From Caulobacter sp. (lineage in GTDB: Bacteria; Pseudomonadota; Alphaproteobacteria; Caulobacterales; Caulobacteraceae), in contig JAUXMY010000014.1 of NCBI GenBank assembly GCA_030683005.1, positions 1-64,000 of the forward strand: a stretch of 64,000 bases of DNA, written 5' to 3'. The notes under the pieces are model-generated. The model was given only the letters and a program-made list of their open reading frames with translations, was not told where the DNA came from and ran no database searches. This document shows positions 46,189 through 54,140 of the stretch, piece by piece (the first letter of the stretch is position 1; each line of letters opens with the position of its first letter). Both the position numbers and the translations under genes were made by a program.

Positions 46189-47889
46189 TCAGGCGGCTTC
46201 CTCGAGGCGGAGCCGGTCGCGCAGCTCGCGCTTGAGGAACTTTCCGCTGGCGTTGCGGGGCAGCGGCTCGTCCAGCAGCCAGACGTAACGCGGCGCCTTG
46301 TGCTTGGCGGCAAGGCCGATGCAGTGCTGGCGAAGCGCTTCGGCCGAGACGGACTTGCCGGGTCGCAGCACGATGGCGGCCGCCACTTCTTCCCCCAGCC
46401 GGGCGTCGGGAACGCCGAAGACGCAGCACTCGGCGATGGCTGGATGCTGGTGCAGCGTGGCCTCGACCTCGGCGCAGTAAACATTCTCGCCGCCGCGCAG
46501 GACCATGTCCTTCTTGCGGTCGACCAGGAAGATGAAGCCGTCCTCGTCGATGCGGGCGACGTCGCCGGTGTGCAGCCAGCCGTCGGTGATCGACTCGGCG
46601 GTGGCGTCGGGCCGGTTGATGTAGCCCTTGATCACCGAGGCGCCGCGCACCCACAGCTCGCCGGTCTGTCCGGGGGGGAGCGTGTTGCCCTCATCGTCAA
46701 CGACCCTGGCCTCGAAGCTCGGCATCGCCCGGCCGCAACTGGCCGGCTTGTCGACGAAGAAGTCACCGGAAATCGAGGTGATGATCCCGCAGGTCTCGGT
46801 CATGCCGTAGCCAGTGTTCGGCCGGGCCGTCGCCACGGTCTTCTCGATCTTGTCGACCAGGTCCGGCTGGATCTGCGCGCCGCCGCCGCCGACGCTGAGC
46901 AGGCTCGAGGTGTCGTACCTGCCGAAGTCGGGATGGGTGACCAGTTCCCGCGCCATGACCGGCACGCCGCTGACGGTGCTGATCTTCTCGCGCTCGATGA
47001 GCTGCAGCGCCGTCCCCGCATCCCAGCGGTACATCAGCACCATCTTGCCGCCCCCCGCCGTGGTCGCGTAGGCGCCGCAGTTGTTAGCGGTGACGTGGAA
47101 CAGCGGCGTCGTCACCAGGGTCACCGGGACGGGGACCGGGGCATCGGGATCGGGGACCACGCCCGTCGCCCGCTGGGTCGCCAGGGCCGTCACCTGCCCG
47201 GCGAACATCATGTTCATCAGGTTGTTGACGCAGCCCCGATGGGTCAGCTGCGCGCCCTTGGGAAAGCCGGTGGTGCCCGAGGTATAGAAGATGCAGGCGT
47301 CGGAATCGGGATCGACGGCCACATCGGGCAGTTCACCGCCGCGGGCCAGGACCTCGGCGAAGGGGACCGCGCCTTCGGGCGCATCCTCGGTCCGCACGGC
47401 CACCAGCAGAGCGTCGCCCAGCATATCCGGCTGTTCGCCGATCCGGGCGATGCGTTCGGCGTCGGCGAACACCACCTTCGGGTCCGAGTCCCTGAAGCCG
47501 TAGGCCATCTCGCCGGCCGTCCACCAGGCGTTCATGCCGACAACGGCCACCCCGATCGAGACGCCGGCCCAGTAGACCAGCATCCATTCCGGATAGTTGC
47601 GCATGGCGATGGCGATCCGGTCGCCGGGCCGCACGCCCTGGTCCATCAGCCAGTTGGCGATGGCCGCCACATGGGCGTGCGCCTCGCCATAGGTGATCCG
47701 CTCGTCCTCGTAGACCAGGTAGTCCCGCTCGGCGAAAGCCAGCGTCGACAGCCAGAGCTCGCGGACGCTGGGCGGGGCGGCCCGGAAGGCCCGGATCGGC
47801 GCGCCGCCGACCTCCACCGTTGTGATCTCGAACGGCCCGCCCGGCCCCGTCAGTTCATTCCAAGCCTGGTCGAGTTCCGCATAGTGCAC
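46189..47889 (-). CDS. Class I adenylate-forming acyl-CoA ligase
   Basis: A 566-residue AMP-binding enzyme that activates a carboxylic acid to an acyl-CoA. P-loop YTSGTTGFPKGAQLTHRG, then GYGMTETCGI (A5 region), GWLHTGDVARIDEDGFIFLV with DRKKD, and C-terminal NASGKFLKRELRD with the catalytic Lys. It is the first gene of the minus-strand run and probably the committing step. The fatty, aromatic or terpenoid acid activated cannot be told. Start ATG 47889; 5' leader to 48116. Confidence 0.93.
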   Translation of the reverse strand: MHYAELDQAWNELTGPGGPFEITTVEVGGAPIRAFRAAPPSVRELWLSTLAFAERDYLVYEDERITYGEAHAHVAAIANWLMDQGVRPGDRIAIAMRNYPEWMLVYWAGVSIGVAVVGMNAWWTAGEMAYGFRDSDPKVVFADAERIARIGEQPDMLGDALLVAVRTEDAPEGAVPFAEVLARGGELPDVAVDPDSDACIFYTSGTTGFPKGAQLTHRGCVNNLMNMMFAGQVTALATQRATGVVPDPDAPVPVPVTLVTTPLFHVTANNCGAYATTAGGGKMVLMYRWDAGTALQLIEREKISTVSGVPVMARELVTHPDFGRYDTSSLLSVGGGGAQIQPDLVDKIEKTVATARPNTGYGMTETCGIITSISGDFFVDKPASCGRAMPSFEARVVDDEGNTLPPGQTGELWVRGASVIKGYINRPDATAESITDGWLHTGDVARIDEDGFIFLVDRKKDMVLRGGENVYCAEVEATLHQHPAIAECCVFGVPDARLGEEVAAAIVLRPGKSVSAEALRQHCIGLAAKHKAPRYVWLLDEPLPRNASGKFLKRELRDRLRLEEAA

Positions 47890-48116
47890 GACGCCGTTCC
47901 TTCTTCACGTTCCACCCACACCCGCTCTGCGGCAGGTTGCTGACGCCATGATGGCCCGCCGCTCTCGCCGTTGCGAGATGCAAACCGGCGCGGGACGGAG
48001 AAATATGTGAACAGCGATCATGGGCTGAAGACCTCACGGGCGGGATGAAGGCTTGCGCCGCCGGTTCCGCCCGGCGAAGACGGTCGAAACAAGAAGTCAG
48101 GCAGGGAGCAGAGGCG

Positions 48117-48809
48117 TTGGCCGATTCAACAATGACGTTCGACGAGGTCGTCCAGGGGCGCCGCAGCATCCGGGGCTACAAGCCCGACCCGGTTCCCAGG
48201 GCCCTGATCGAGGAGATCATCGGCCTGGCGATGCGCGCGCCGTCGTCAATGAACACCCAGCCGTGGAACTTCTATGTCGTCACGGGCGAACCGTTGAACA
48301 GGATCCGCGCCGGCAATACCGAGCGAACCCTGGCCGGCGTCCCGCAATCGCGCGAGTTCCGCACGGGTCAGGCCTTTGCGGGTCAGCATCGCGACCGGCA
48401 GGTCGGCGTCGCCAAGCAGCTGTTCTCCGCGATGGGGATCGCACGCGACGACAAGGACATGCGCCAGGACTGGGTGCTGCGGGGCTTCCGCCAGTTCGAC
48501 GCCCCCGTTTGCATCATCGTGACCTATGACCGTGTGCTGGACGGCAGCGACGATACGCCGTTCGATTGCGGCGCCGTGGCGACCAGCCTGGTCAATGCCG
48601 CCTGGTCCCGCGGACTGGGCGCCGTGATCAACAGCCAGGGCATCATGCAATCACCCGTGGTGCGCGAGCATGCGGGGATCGCCGACGATCAGGTCATTAT
48701 GAAGAGCATCGCACTGGGCTGGCCGGACGAAACCTTCCCGGCGAATGCGGTCGTTTCCGAACGCAAGTCCGTGGACGAAGCGACCGTCTTCGTCGGCTTC
48801 GACGGCTAG
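48117..48809 (+). CDS. Nitroreductase family protein
   Basis: An FMN-dependent nitroreductase-fold enzyme of about 225-230 residues: MTFDEVVQGRRSIRGYKPDP, then SSMNTQPWNFYVVTGEPL (FMN contacts), GAVATSLVNAAWSRGLGAV and GWPDETFPANAV. It likely reduces a quinone, enone or nitro compound. The TTG at 48117 has GGGAGCAGAGG upstream; the ATG at 48132 is five codons in and is the other choice. It is divergent from the acyl-CoA ligase gene. Confidence 0.85.
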   Translation: MADSTMTFDEVVQGRRSIRGYKPDPVPRALIEEIIGLAMRAPSSMNTQPWNFYVVTGEPLNRIRAGNTERTLAGVPQSREFRTGQAFAGQHRDRQVGVAKQLFSAMGIARDDKDMRQDWVLRGFRQFDAPVCIIVTYDRVLDGSDDTPFDCGAVATSLVNAAWSRGLGAVINSQGIMQSPVVREHAGIADDQVIMKSIALGWPDETFPANAVVSERKSVDEATVFVGFDG

Positions 48810-48853
48810 GCCGTAGCGGCGCCCTTCGACCAGCGAAGGGCGCCCAGGCCGCC

Positions 48854-50113
48854 TCAGTGACGAACCAGCTCGGCCCGACCCACGACCATGTGGTGCACCT
48901 CGTCGGGGCCGTCGGCGAAGCGCAGGTGGCGCACGTCTGTGTACATCTCGGCCAGAGGCGTCCATTCCGACAGGCCGGTGGCGCCGTGGATCTGGATCGC
49001 CTGGTCGATGATCTCGCAGACCTTCTCGGGCACCATGGCCTTGACCATGCTGACCCAGACGCGGGCCTCGCGGTTGCCCAGCACGTCCATGGCCTTGGCG
49101 GCCTTCAGCACCATCAGCCGCATGGCCTCGATCTCGATGCGCGCGCGACTGACGAGCTCCAGGTTCTTGCCCAGCTGGATCAGCGGCTTGCCGAACGCCA
49201 CCCGGGTGGTCGCCCGCTTGACCATCAGGTCCAGGGCCCGCTCGGCCTTGCCGATCGAGCGCATGCAATGGTGAATGCGGCCCGGGCCCAGGCGCACCTG
49301 GCTGATCTCGAAGCCGCGGCCCTCGCCCAGCAGGATGTTCTCCTTCGGGACACGAACATTGTTCAGCTTCAGATGCATGTGGCCGCGCGGGGCGTGGTCA
49401 TGACCGAACACATGCATCGGCCCGATGATTTCCACGCCGGGCGTGTCCATCGGCACCAGGATCTGTGACTGCTGGTACTGCGACGCCGCGTCCGGGCTGG
49501 TCTTGACCATGCAGATCATGATCTTGCAGCGCGGGTCGCCGGCCCCGGAGATGTAGTACTTCTCGCCATTGATCACCCATTCGTCGCCGACCAGCTCGGC
49601 GCGGGTGGCGATGTTCTTGGCGTCGGACGAGGCCACGCCAGGCTCGGTCATGGCGTAGCAGGAGCGGATCTCGCCGTTCAGCAGCGGCTTGAGCCAGCGC
49701 TCCTTCTGCTCGGGCGTGCCGACCTTCTCGAGAACCTCCATGTTGCCGGTGTCCGGCGCCGAGCAGTTGAGGCTTTCGGACGCCAGCGGGCTCTTGCCCA
49801 GTTCGACGGCGATATAGGCGTAGTCGAGGTTGGTCAGGCCGCGACCGATCTCGCTCTCCGGCAGGAAGAAGTTCCACAGACCCGACGCCTTGGCCTTGTC
49901 CTTGGCGGTCTGGAGCAGTTCCAGCTGGCCGGGCGCCCAGCTCCAGCGGTCGGTGCGGTTTTCGCCCAGCCGGAAGAACTCCTCGGTGATGGGCTCGACG
50001 TTCTCGGCGATGTGGCGCTTGACGGCCTCCATCAGCGGTTTGGCGGACTCAGACATGGCCAGGTTGTTGAGCTCGGCCTCGGCGTCGGGGCGGATGTCGA
50101 CGATCTTGTTCAT
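48854..50113 (-). CDS. Acyl-CoA dehydrogenase family protein
   Basis: A 419-residue acyl-CoA dehydrogenase, of the branch with a longer N-terminus (MNKIVDIRPDAEAELNNLAM). FAD segment CYAMTEPGVASSDAKNIATR, then FGHDHAPRGHMHLKLNNVRV, and C-terminal HGATGLSEWTPLAEMYTDVR with RFADGPDEVHH. It is of the ACAD10/11-like type. GGAG lies before the ATG at 50113; the in-frame codons upstream to 50194 look non-coding. Convergent with the nitroreductase gene (44-bp gap). Confidence 0.9.
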   Translation of the reverse strand: MNKIVDIRPDAEAELNNLAMSESAKPLMEAVKRHIAENVEPITEEFFRLGENRTDRWSWAPGQLELLQTAKDKAKASGLWNFFLPESEIGRGLTNLDYAYIAVELGKSPLASESLNCSAPDTGNMEVLEKVGTPEQKERWLKPLLNGEIRSCYAMTEPGVASSDAKNIATRAELVGDEWVINGEKYYISGAGDPRCKIMICMVKTSPDAASQYQQSQILVPMDTPGVEIIGPMHVFGHDHAPRGHMHLKLNNVRVPKENILLGEGRGFEISQVRLGPGRIHHCMRSIGKAERALDLMVKRATTRVAFGKPLIQLGKNLELVSRARIEIEAMRLMVLKAAKAMDVLGNREARVWVSMVKAMVPEKVCEIIDQAIQIHGATGLSEWTPLAEMYTDVRHLRFADGPDEVHHMVVGRAELVRH

Positions 50114-50317
50114 GGCGGTCTCCAAGGGGCGGCGGGCGAACACGCCGATTGCGGTGCGGCCCGACTCTGCGTCAAACAACTGTTTGACCGACACCCTAGG
50201 GGCGCCGCCGGGTCAACGCAATTCCCGGGCTCCCGGTCTCTGGTCGCGTGCCGGAGGCTGATCTAGGCTACCGGCCGAACCAATGACGCCCGCGCCTCCG
50301 AACAAGGACGACGACCC

Positions 50318-51118
50318 ATGACCGACCATCTGATCGAGACCTTTGAGGACGGCATCGCCACCCTGACCCTGAACCGTCCGGAGGCGCGCAATGCCTTGAC
50401 CGGCGAGCTGCTGGCCGCCCTGTCCGCCGCCGCGCCCCGGCTGGCGCTTGATCCGAAGGTGCGGGTCGTGGTCATCACCGGCGCAGGCGGCGCCTTCTGC
50501 GCCGGCGGCGACGTGAAGGGCTTCGTGGCCGACAAGGGTCCGGTCGCGGACGCGCCGACCTTCGACCAGCGGGTCAACGGCCTGCGCAACGGCATGGACT
50601 TCAGCCGCTGGCTGCACGAGATGCCCAAGCCGACCCTGGCGGTCATTCCGGGAGCCGCGGCCGGCGCCGGCCTGTCCATCGCGCTGGCCTGCGACTACCG
50701 CATCGCCTCCGAGGACGCCAAGATGACCACCGCCTTCTCGAAGATCGGCGCCTCGGGCGACTACGGCGGCAGCTACTTCCTGACCAAGCTGGTGGGGTCC
50801 GCCAGGGCGCGGGAGCTCTACTTCACCGCTGACGTGATCACCGGCGCCGAGGCCGCCCGGCTGGGCGTGGTCAACCGCGCCGTGCCGGCCGCCGACCTGG
50901 CCCGCGAGGCCGCCGCTCTGGCCCGCCGCCTCGCCGACCTGCCGACCGTAGCCGTCGGCTACATGAAAAAGAACCTCGCCCTGGCCGAGCACGGCTCACT
51001 GTCGGAGGTCATGGACGCCGAGGCCATTCACATGGTCCGCACCATGATGACCGAGGATCACAAGGCCGCCTCGCTCGCCTTCGTCGAAAAGCGCCCGCCG
51101 GTGTTCCGCGGCCGCTGA
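50318..51118 (+). CDS. Enoyl-CoA hydratase/isomerase
   Basis: A 266-residue crotonase. Oxyanion loop GAGGAFCAGGDVKGF and GAAAGAGLSIALACDYRIA; C-terminal TEDHKAASLAFVEKRPPVF. It probably hydrates the enoyl-CoA made by the dehydrogenases nearby. AAGGACGACGACCC precedes the ATG. Divergent from the 48854 gene; 50114-50317 holds both promoters. Confidence 0.9.
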   Translation: MTDHLIETFEDGIATLTLNRPEARNALTGELLAALSAAAPRLALDPKVRVVVITGAGGAFCAGGDVKGFVADKGPVADAPTFDQRVNGLRNGMDFSRWLHEMPKPTLAVIPGAAAGAGLSIALACDYRIASEDAKMTTAFSKIGASGDYGGSYFLTKLVGSARARELYFTADVITGAEAARLGVVNRAVPAADLAREAAALARRLADLPTVAVGYMKKNLALAEHGSLSEVMDAEAIHMVRTMMTEDHKAASLAFVEKRPPVFRGR

Positions 51119-51211
51119 CGGCGACTGACTGGCGGCGGGGCAGTCGGAGCAGACTTGTCTCCCTCGCTGAAGGCAGGAAAGATGCCGATCTGGCTCGCTT
51201 GATGGACCGCC

Positions 51212-51547
51212 ATGCTCTCCTCTTCGACGCTGGCGACGCCCGGCCGGATCGCCTGTCCCTTCCGCTATGCCAACGGCAAGGCCTGCCCGGGTCATGTCGT
51301 CGGGATCGAGGCCTACAAGGCCGATCTGGAGTGGGCGCTCGACGAGTCCGGCCACTGGCGCTTCGGTTTCGCCCCGCGATCCCACTACCACCTGTTCTGC
51401 TCGGAGAAGGGCAACCACGCCGGCTTCAAACGCCAGGATGATCCGCAGATGAAGTTCCACTGGCGGGACCTGCCGGACGAAATCCGCAACCTCCTCGAAC
51501 AAACGTCGCCGGGCCCGGCCGAAGGCGATCGGCCCGCGACATCCTGA
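51212..51547 (+). CDS. Small Cys/His-rich hypothetical protein (111 aa)
   Basis: A 111-residue protein with the possible metal-binding residues C15, C25, H28, C63 and H69 (CPFRYANGKACPGH and HLFCSEKGNH), a spacing that would suit a zinc ribbon. The rest is an alpha/beta pattern with LEWALDESGHWRFGF. I do not recognise the family. It converges on the SWIM zinc-finger protein gene with no gap between the stop codons (51545-51550). Confidence 0.6.
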   Translation: MLSSSTLATPGRIACPFRYANGKACPGHVVGIEAYKADLEWALDESGHWRFGFAPRSHYHLFCSEKGNHAGFKRQDDPQMKFHWRDLPDEIRNLLEQTSPGPAEGDRPATS

Positions 51548-53206
51548 CTAGCTCAGGGTCTGGAGCCGGGCGATGAAGGTCCGTTTGGCCTTGTGCCGGG
51601 TCGCCAGGTCCAGGAGCCAGGCGGCCTGCGCCCCCGGAGCCTGCCGCACGGCGGCGCAGCGCCGGATCAGATCCATCGCGGCATCGTAGTTGCCCGCGCC
51701 GCCGGCCTTCAGGCGGGCTTCGACCAGGCTCTGATAGGCGGCCACCGCCTGGGCGGGGTGAGTCCCGGCGCTGGCGTCGGCCAACGCCTTCAGGTCCGTT
51801 TCGCCGACGTCGTGGCCCTCGGCGGTCGCCCAGGCGTCATCGATCAGGCCCTCGGCCATCTGGATCGCCAGCAGCGCTCCGGCGACGCTCCAGGGCTGGA
51901 GCCGCGGCGTTCCCGCCAGCCGCGCGCGCAGGATCGCGACGGCGCGTTCAGGGCATCCGGGGCCGTCGGGCGCCACCGCGCGAACCCTTCGGTAGAGATC
52001 GAGGCGCGGCCAGAGTTCAAAGGCCGCCCAAAGCATGGCCTCGGCCTCACCGGGTCTTCCCGATCCGGCCAGCAGTTCGGCGGCGCAGGTGAACAATCGC
52101 TCGTCGGGTCGGTCCTCGAACGTCCAGCGACCTTCCTCCAGCCAGGTCAGAGCCTCGGCCACACGCCCGGCGCCGGCAAGGATGCGGGCGACCTCGACGT
52201 AGGCGTAGGGCTGCCGAAGATCGTCCTTGCGCAGGGCGACACGCGCCTCGACGTCCCCTGCCCGCTCCGCGAAGCCGTCGAGGATGGATTTCAGGGTCCA
52301 GGACCGTTCAGCGCCGCCGGCCCCCCAGGCGGCTTCGGCGAGCCGGCGATATTCGGCCAGACCAGCCGGGCCCAGCACCTCGGCATAGTCCGCCGCGGCG
52401 TCCTCGAAGGTGGTCCAGCGTCCGGCCATCTCCCGCGCGAACAGGACCTGCGCCAGGGCCACGGGGTCAGGCCGCGCGGCGGCGCAAGCCTGGCGGTGAA
52501 GGTCGCCGGCCCGCGCCAGAACGCCGCCGATCTCGCCCTCGGAATCGTCGACGGCCTCGAAGGCCGCCTCCATCTCGTCGAACAGATGGTCCAGCAGGCC
52601 CAGGACCAGAGCGGCGCGCCCGGCGGAGAAGAGATTGGCGAGGCGCGCGACAATCTGCTCCACACCGCGCGCGAAATCGCCCGCGCCATGCCAGTCGACG
52701 CCGCCACGAACGTCGCAGGCCTCGTCGATCGCGGCGCGATAGCGGGCCGAGAGCGCGTCGTCGTCGTCCGCAGCGTCGCCGGCGTCCAGCTCGATCTCAT
52801 CCAGAAGGTCGGGATTCTCCAGCGCCAGCCTAAGCAGCCGCTCGACCAACGCGTCCGGGTCCTGCGCCGACAGGTAGCGCCGGATGGCGCCGATCCGGTC
52901 ACGCGGCGGCGCCCCCTCGCGGGCGGCGCGGTTCACGGTCAGGGCGACGGCCACCAAGTGCTTGCAGAACCCCGCCCCCTCGAACGCCGGGCAGTCACAA
53001 ACTCCGAAAGCTCGCCCGCTCCGGGACTCCAGCGTCACCCGGTAAACCTCGGAACCGAGCACCCGTGCGATCGTCCGCTCCCCATCGGTGGAGACCACAG
53101 CGACCCGGCCGACGGCCTCGTAGGCCGCGCCGCGCGCATAGACCGCGGGCCCGGCCGCCTGGCGCAGCAGGGCGTCGACAAACGGTTCGGGCCGGAAAGA
53201 CGACAT
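51548..53206 (-). CDS. SWIM zinc-finger protein with DUF6880-like tail
   Basis: A 552-residue cytoplasmic protein. The SWIM zinc finger (C-x-C-x8-C-x-H) is FGVCDCPAFEGAGFCKHLVA at about residues 67-86. The rest (about 110-552) is an array of helical repeats with many Ala/Leu/Glu, similar to the DUF6880 family (match by impression, not by search). SWIM domains bind DNA or protein. No neighbouring partner suggests a role. The start at 53206 has ATG and an acceptable leader. Confidence 0.78.
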   Translation of the reverse strand: MSSFRPEPFVDALLRQAAGPAVYARGAAYEAVGRVAVVSTDGERTIARVLGSEVYRVTLESRSGRAFGVCDCPAFEGAGFCKHLVAVALTVNRAAREGAPPRDRIGAIRRYLSAQDPDALVERLLRLALENPDLLDEIELDAGDAADDDDALSARYRAAIDEACDVRGGVDWHGAGDFARGVEQIVARLANLFSAGRAALVLGLLDHLFDEMEAAFEAVDDSEGEIGGVLARAGDLHRQACAAARPDPVALAQVLFAREMAGRWTTFEDAAADYAEVLGPAGLAEYRRLAEAAWGAGGAERSWTLKSILDGFAERAGDVEARVALRKDDLRQPYAYVEVARILAGAGRVAEALTWLEEGRWTFEDRPDERLFTCAAELLAGSGRPGEAEAMLWAAFELWPRLDLYRRVRAVAPDGPGCPERAVAILRARLAGTPRLQPWSVAGALLAIQMAEGLIDDAWATAEGHDVGETDLKALADASAGTHPAQAVAAYQSLVEARLKAGGAGNYDAAMDLIRRCAAVRQAPGAQAAWLLDLATRHKAKRTFIARLQTLS

Positions 53207-53417
53207 GACGTCAGCCTATCCCAACGCCGGGACACCGCCAGCCAGCTTTCGCCGGGGGCAGAGCTTGTCTGGCGGCGGGGACGGTCTGAGCTCTGCTGCT
53301 CTCCGCCCCGGGAGGCCTGCCGCGCTGGGTGCTGTCTGACCGGTTCCGCACCGCAACGCGACGTTCTTCGGCGGGGGGACTGTCCGGACCGCCCTCCGCG
53401 CCCTACAGACTCAAGGC

Positions 53418-54140
53418 ATGCCCCAGCCGCCCTTGTCCCAGCCCGTCGACGCCGCGATGCTCTCCATCCGCGGTCTCAGCCGATCCCTGCCCGGCGGGCG
53501 GGTGCTGTTCTCCGGCCTGGACCTGGACATCGCCCGGGGAGAGCTGGTGGCGATCATGGGCGAGTCGGGGGTCGGCAAGTCCACGCTGCTGAACGTGATC
53601 GCCGGCCTGGACCAGGCCGACGCCGGAACCGTCAGCATTGACGGGACGGTGCTTTCCGCCCTGGACGACGACGGGGCCACCCTGCTGCGCCGCGACCGCA
53701 TCGGCTTCGTGTTCCAGGCCTTTCACGTGCTGCCCCACCTGACCCTGGCCCGCAACGTGGCCCTGCCGCTGGTGCTGGGCCACGGCGATCCGGCCGAGGC
53801 CACCCGGCGGGCCGAGGCCATGCTGGCCGATGTCGGCCTGCCCGGCAGAGGCGGCGACTATCCGCGCCAGCTGTCCGGCGGCGAGCTGCAGCGGGTCGCC
53901 ATCGCCCGCGCCCTGATCCATCGCCCCGCCCTGATCCTTGCGGATGAGCCGACCGGCAACCTCGACCCGGAAACCGCCGACCGGATTCTGGGCCTGCTGA
54001 CCACCCAGGTGCGGCAGGCGGGCGCCGCGGCCCTCATCGTGACCCATTCGGAGAAGGCGGCGGCCGCCGCCGACCGGTCGCTGCGCCTGACCCGTGACGG
54101 GCTGGTCCCGGCAGATCCGGCGACGGACGCGGCCGCATGA
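53418..54140 (+). CDS. LolD-like ABC transporter ATP-binding protein
   Basis: A 240-residue ATPase: Walker A GESGVGKST (about 50), Q-loop FQAFHVLPHLT, signature LSGGELQR, Walker B LILADEPTGN. It belongs to the LolD/MacB (MKL/ABC3-type) branch working with FtsX-fold permeases. The stop overlaps the permease start (ATGA at 54137-54140). First gene of a three-gene unit with the permease and an AttH-like protein. Confidence 0.92.
   Translation: MPQPPLSQPVDAAMLSIRGLSRSLPGGRVLFSGLDLDIARGELVAIMGESGVGKSTLLNVIAGLDQADAGTVSIDGTVLSALDDDGATLLRRDRIGFVFQAFHVLPHLTLARNVALPLVLGHGDPAEATRRAEAMLADVGLPGRGGDYPRQLSGGELQRVAIARALIHRPALILADEPTGNLDPETADRILGLLTTQVRQAGAAALIVTHSEKAAAAADRSLRLTRDGLVPADPATDAAA

Noticed and set aside
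48045..48116. Upstream ATG extension of the nitroreductase gene
   Set aside because: The extra codons are basic and low-complexity and lack a ribosome site, whereas the later start aligns with the family N-terminus.
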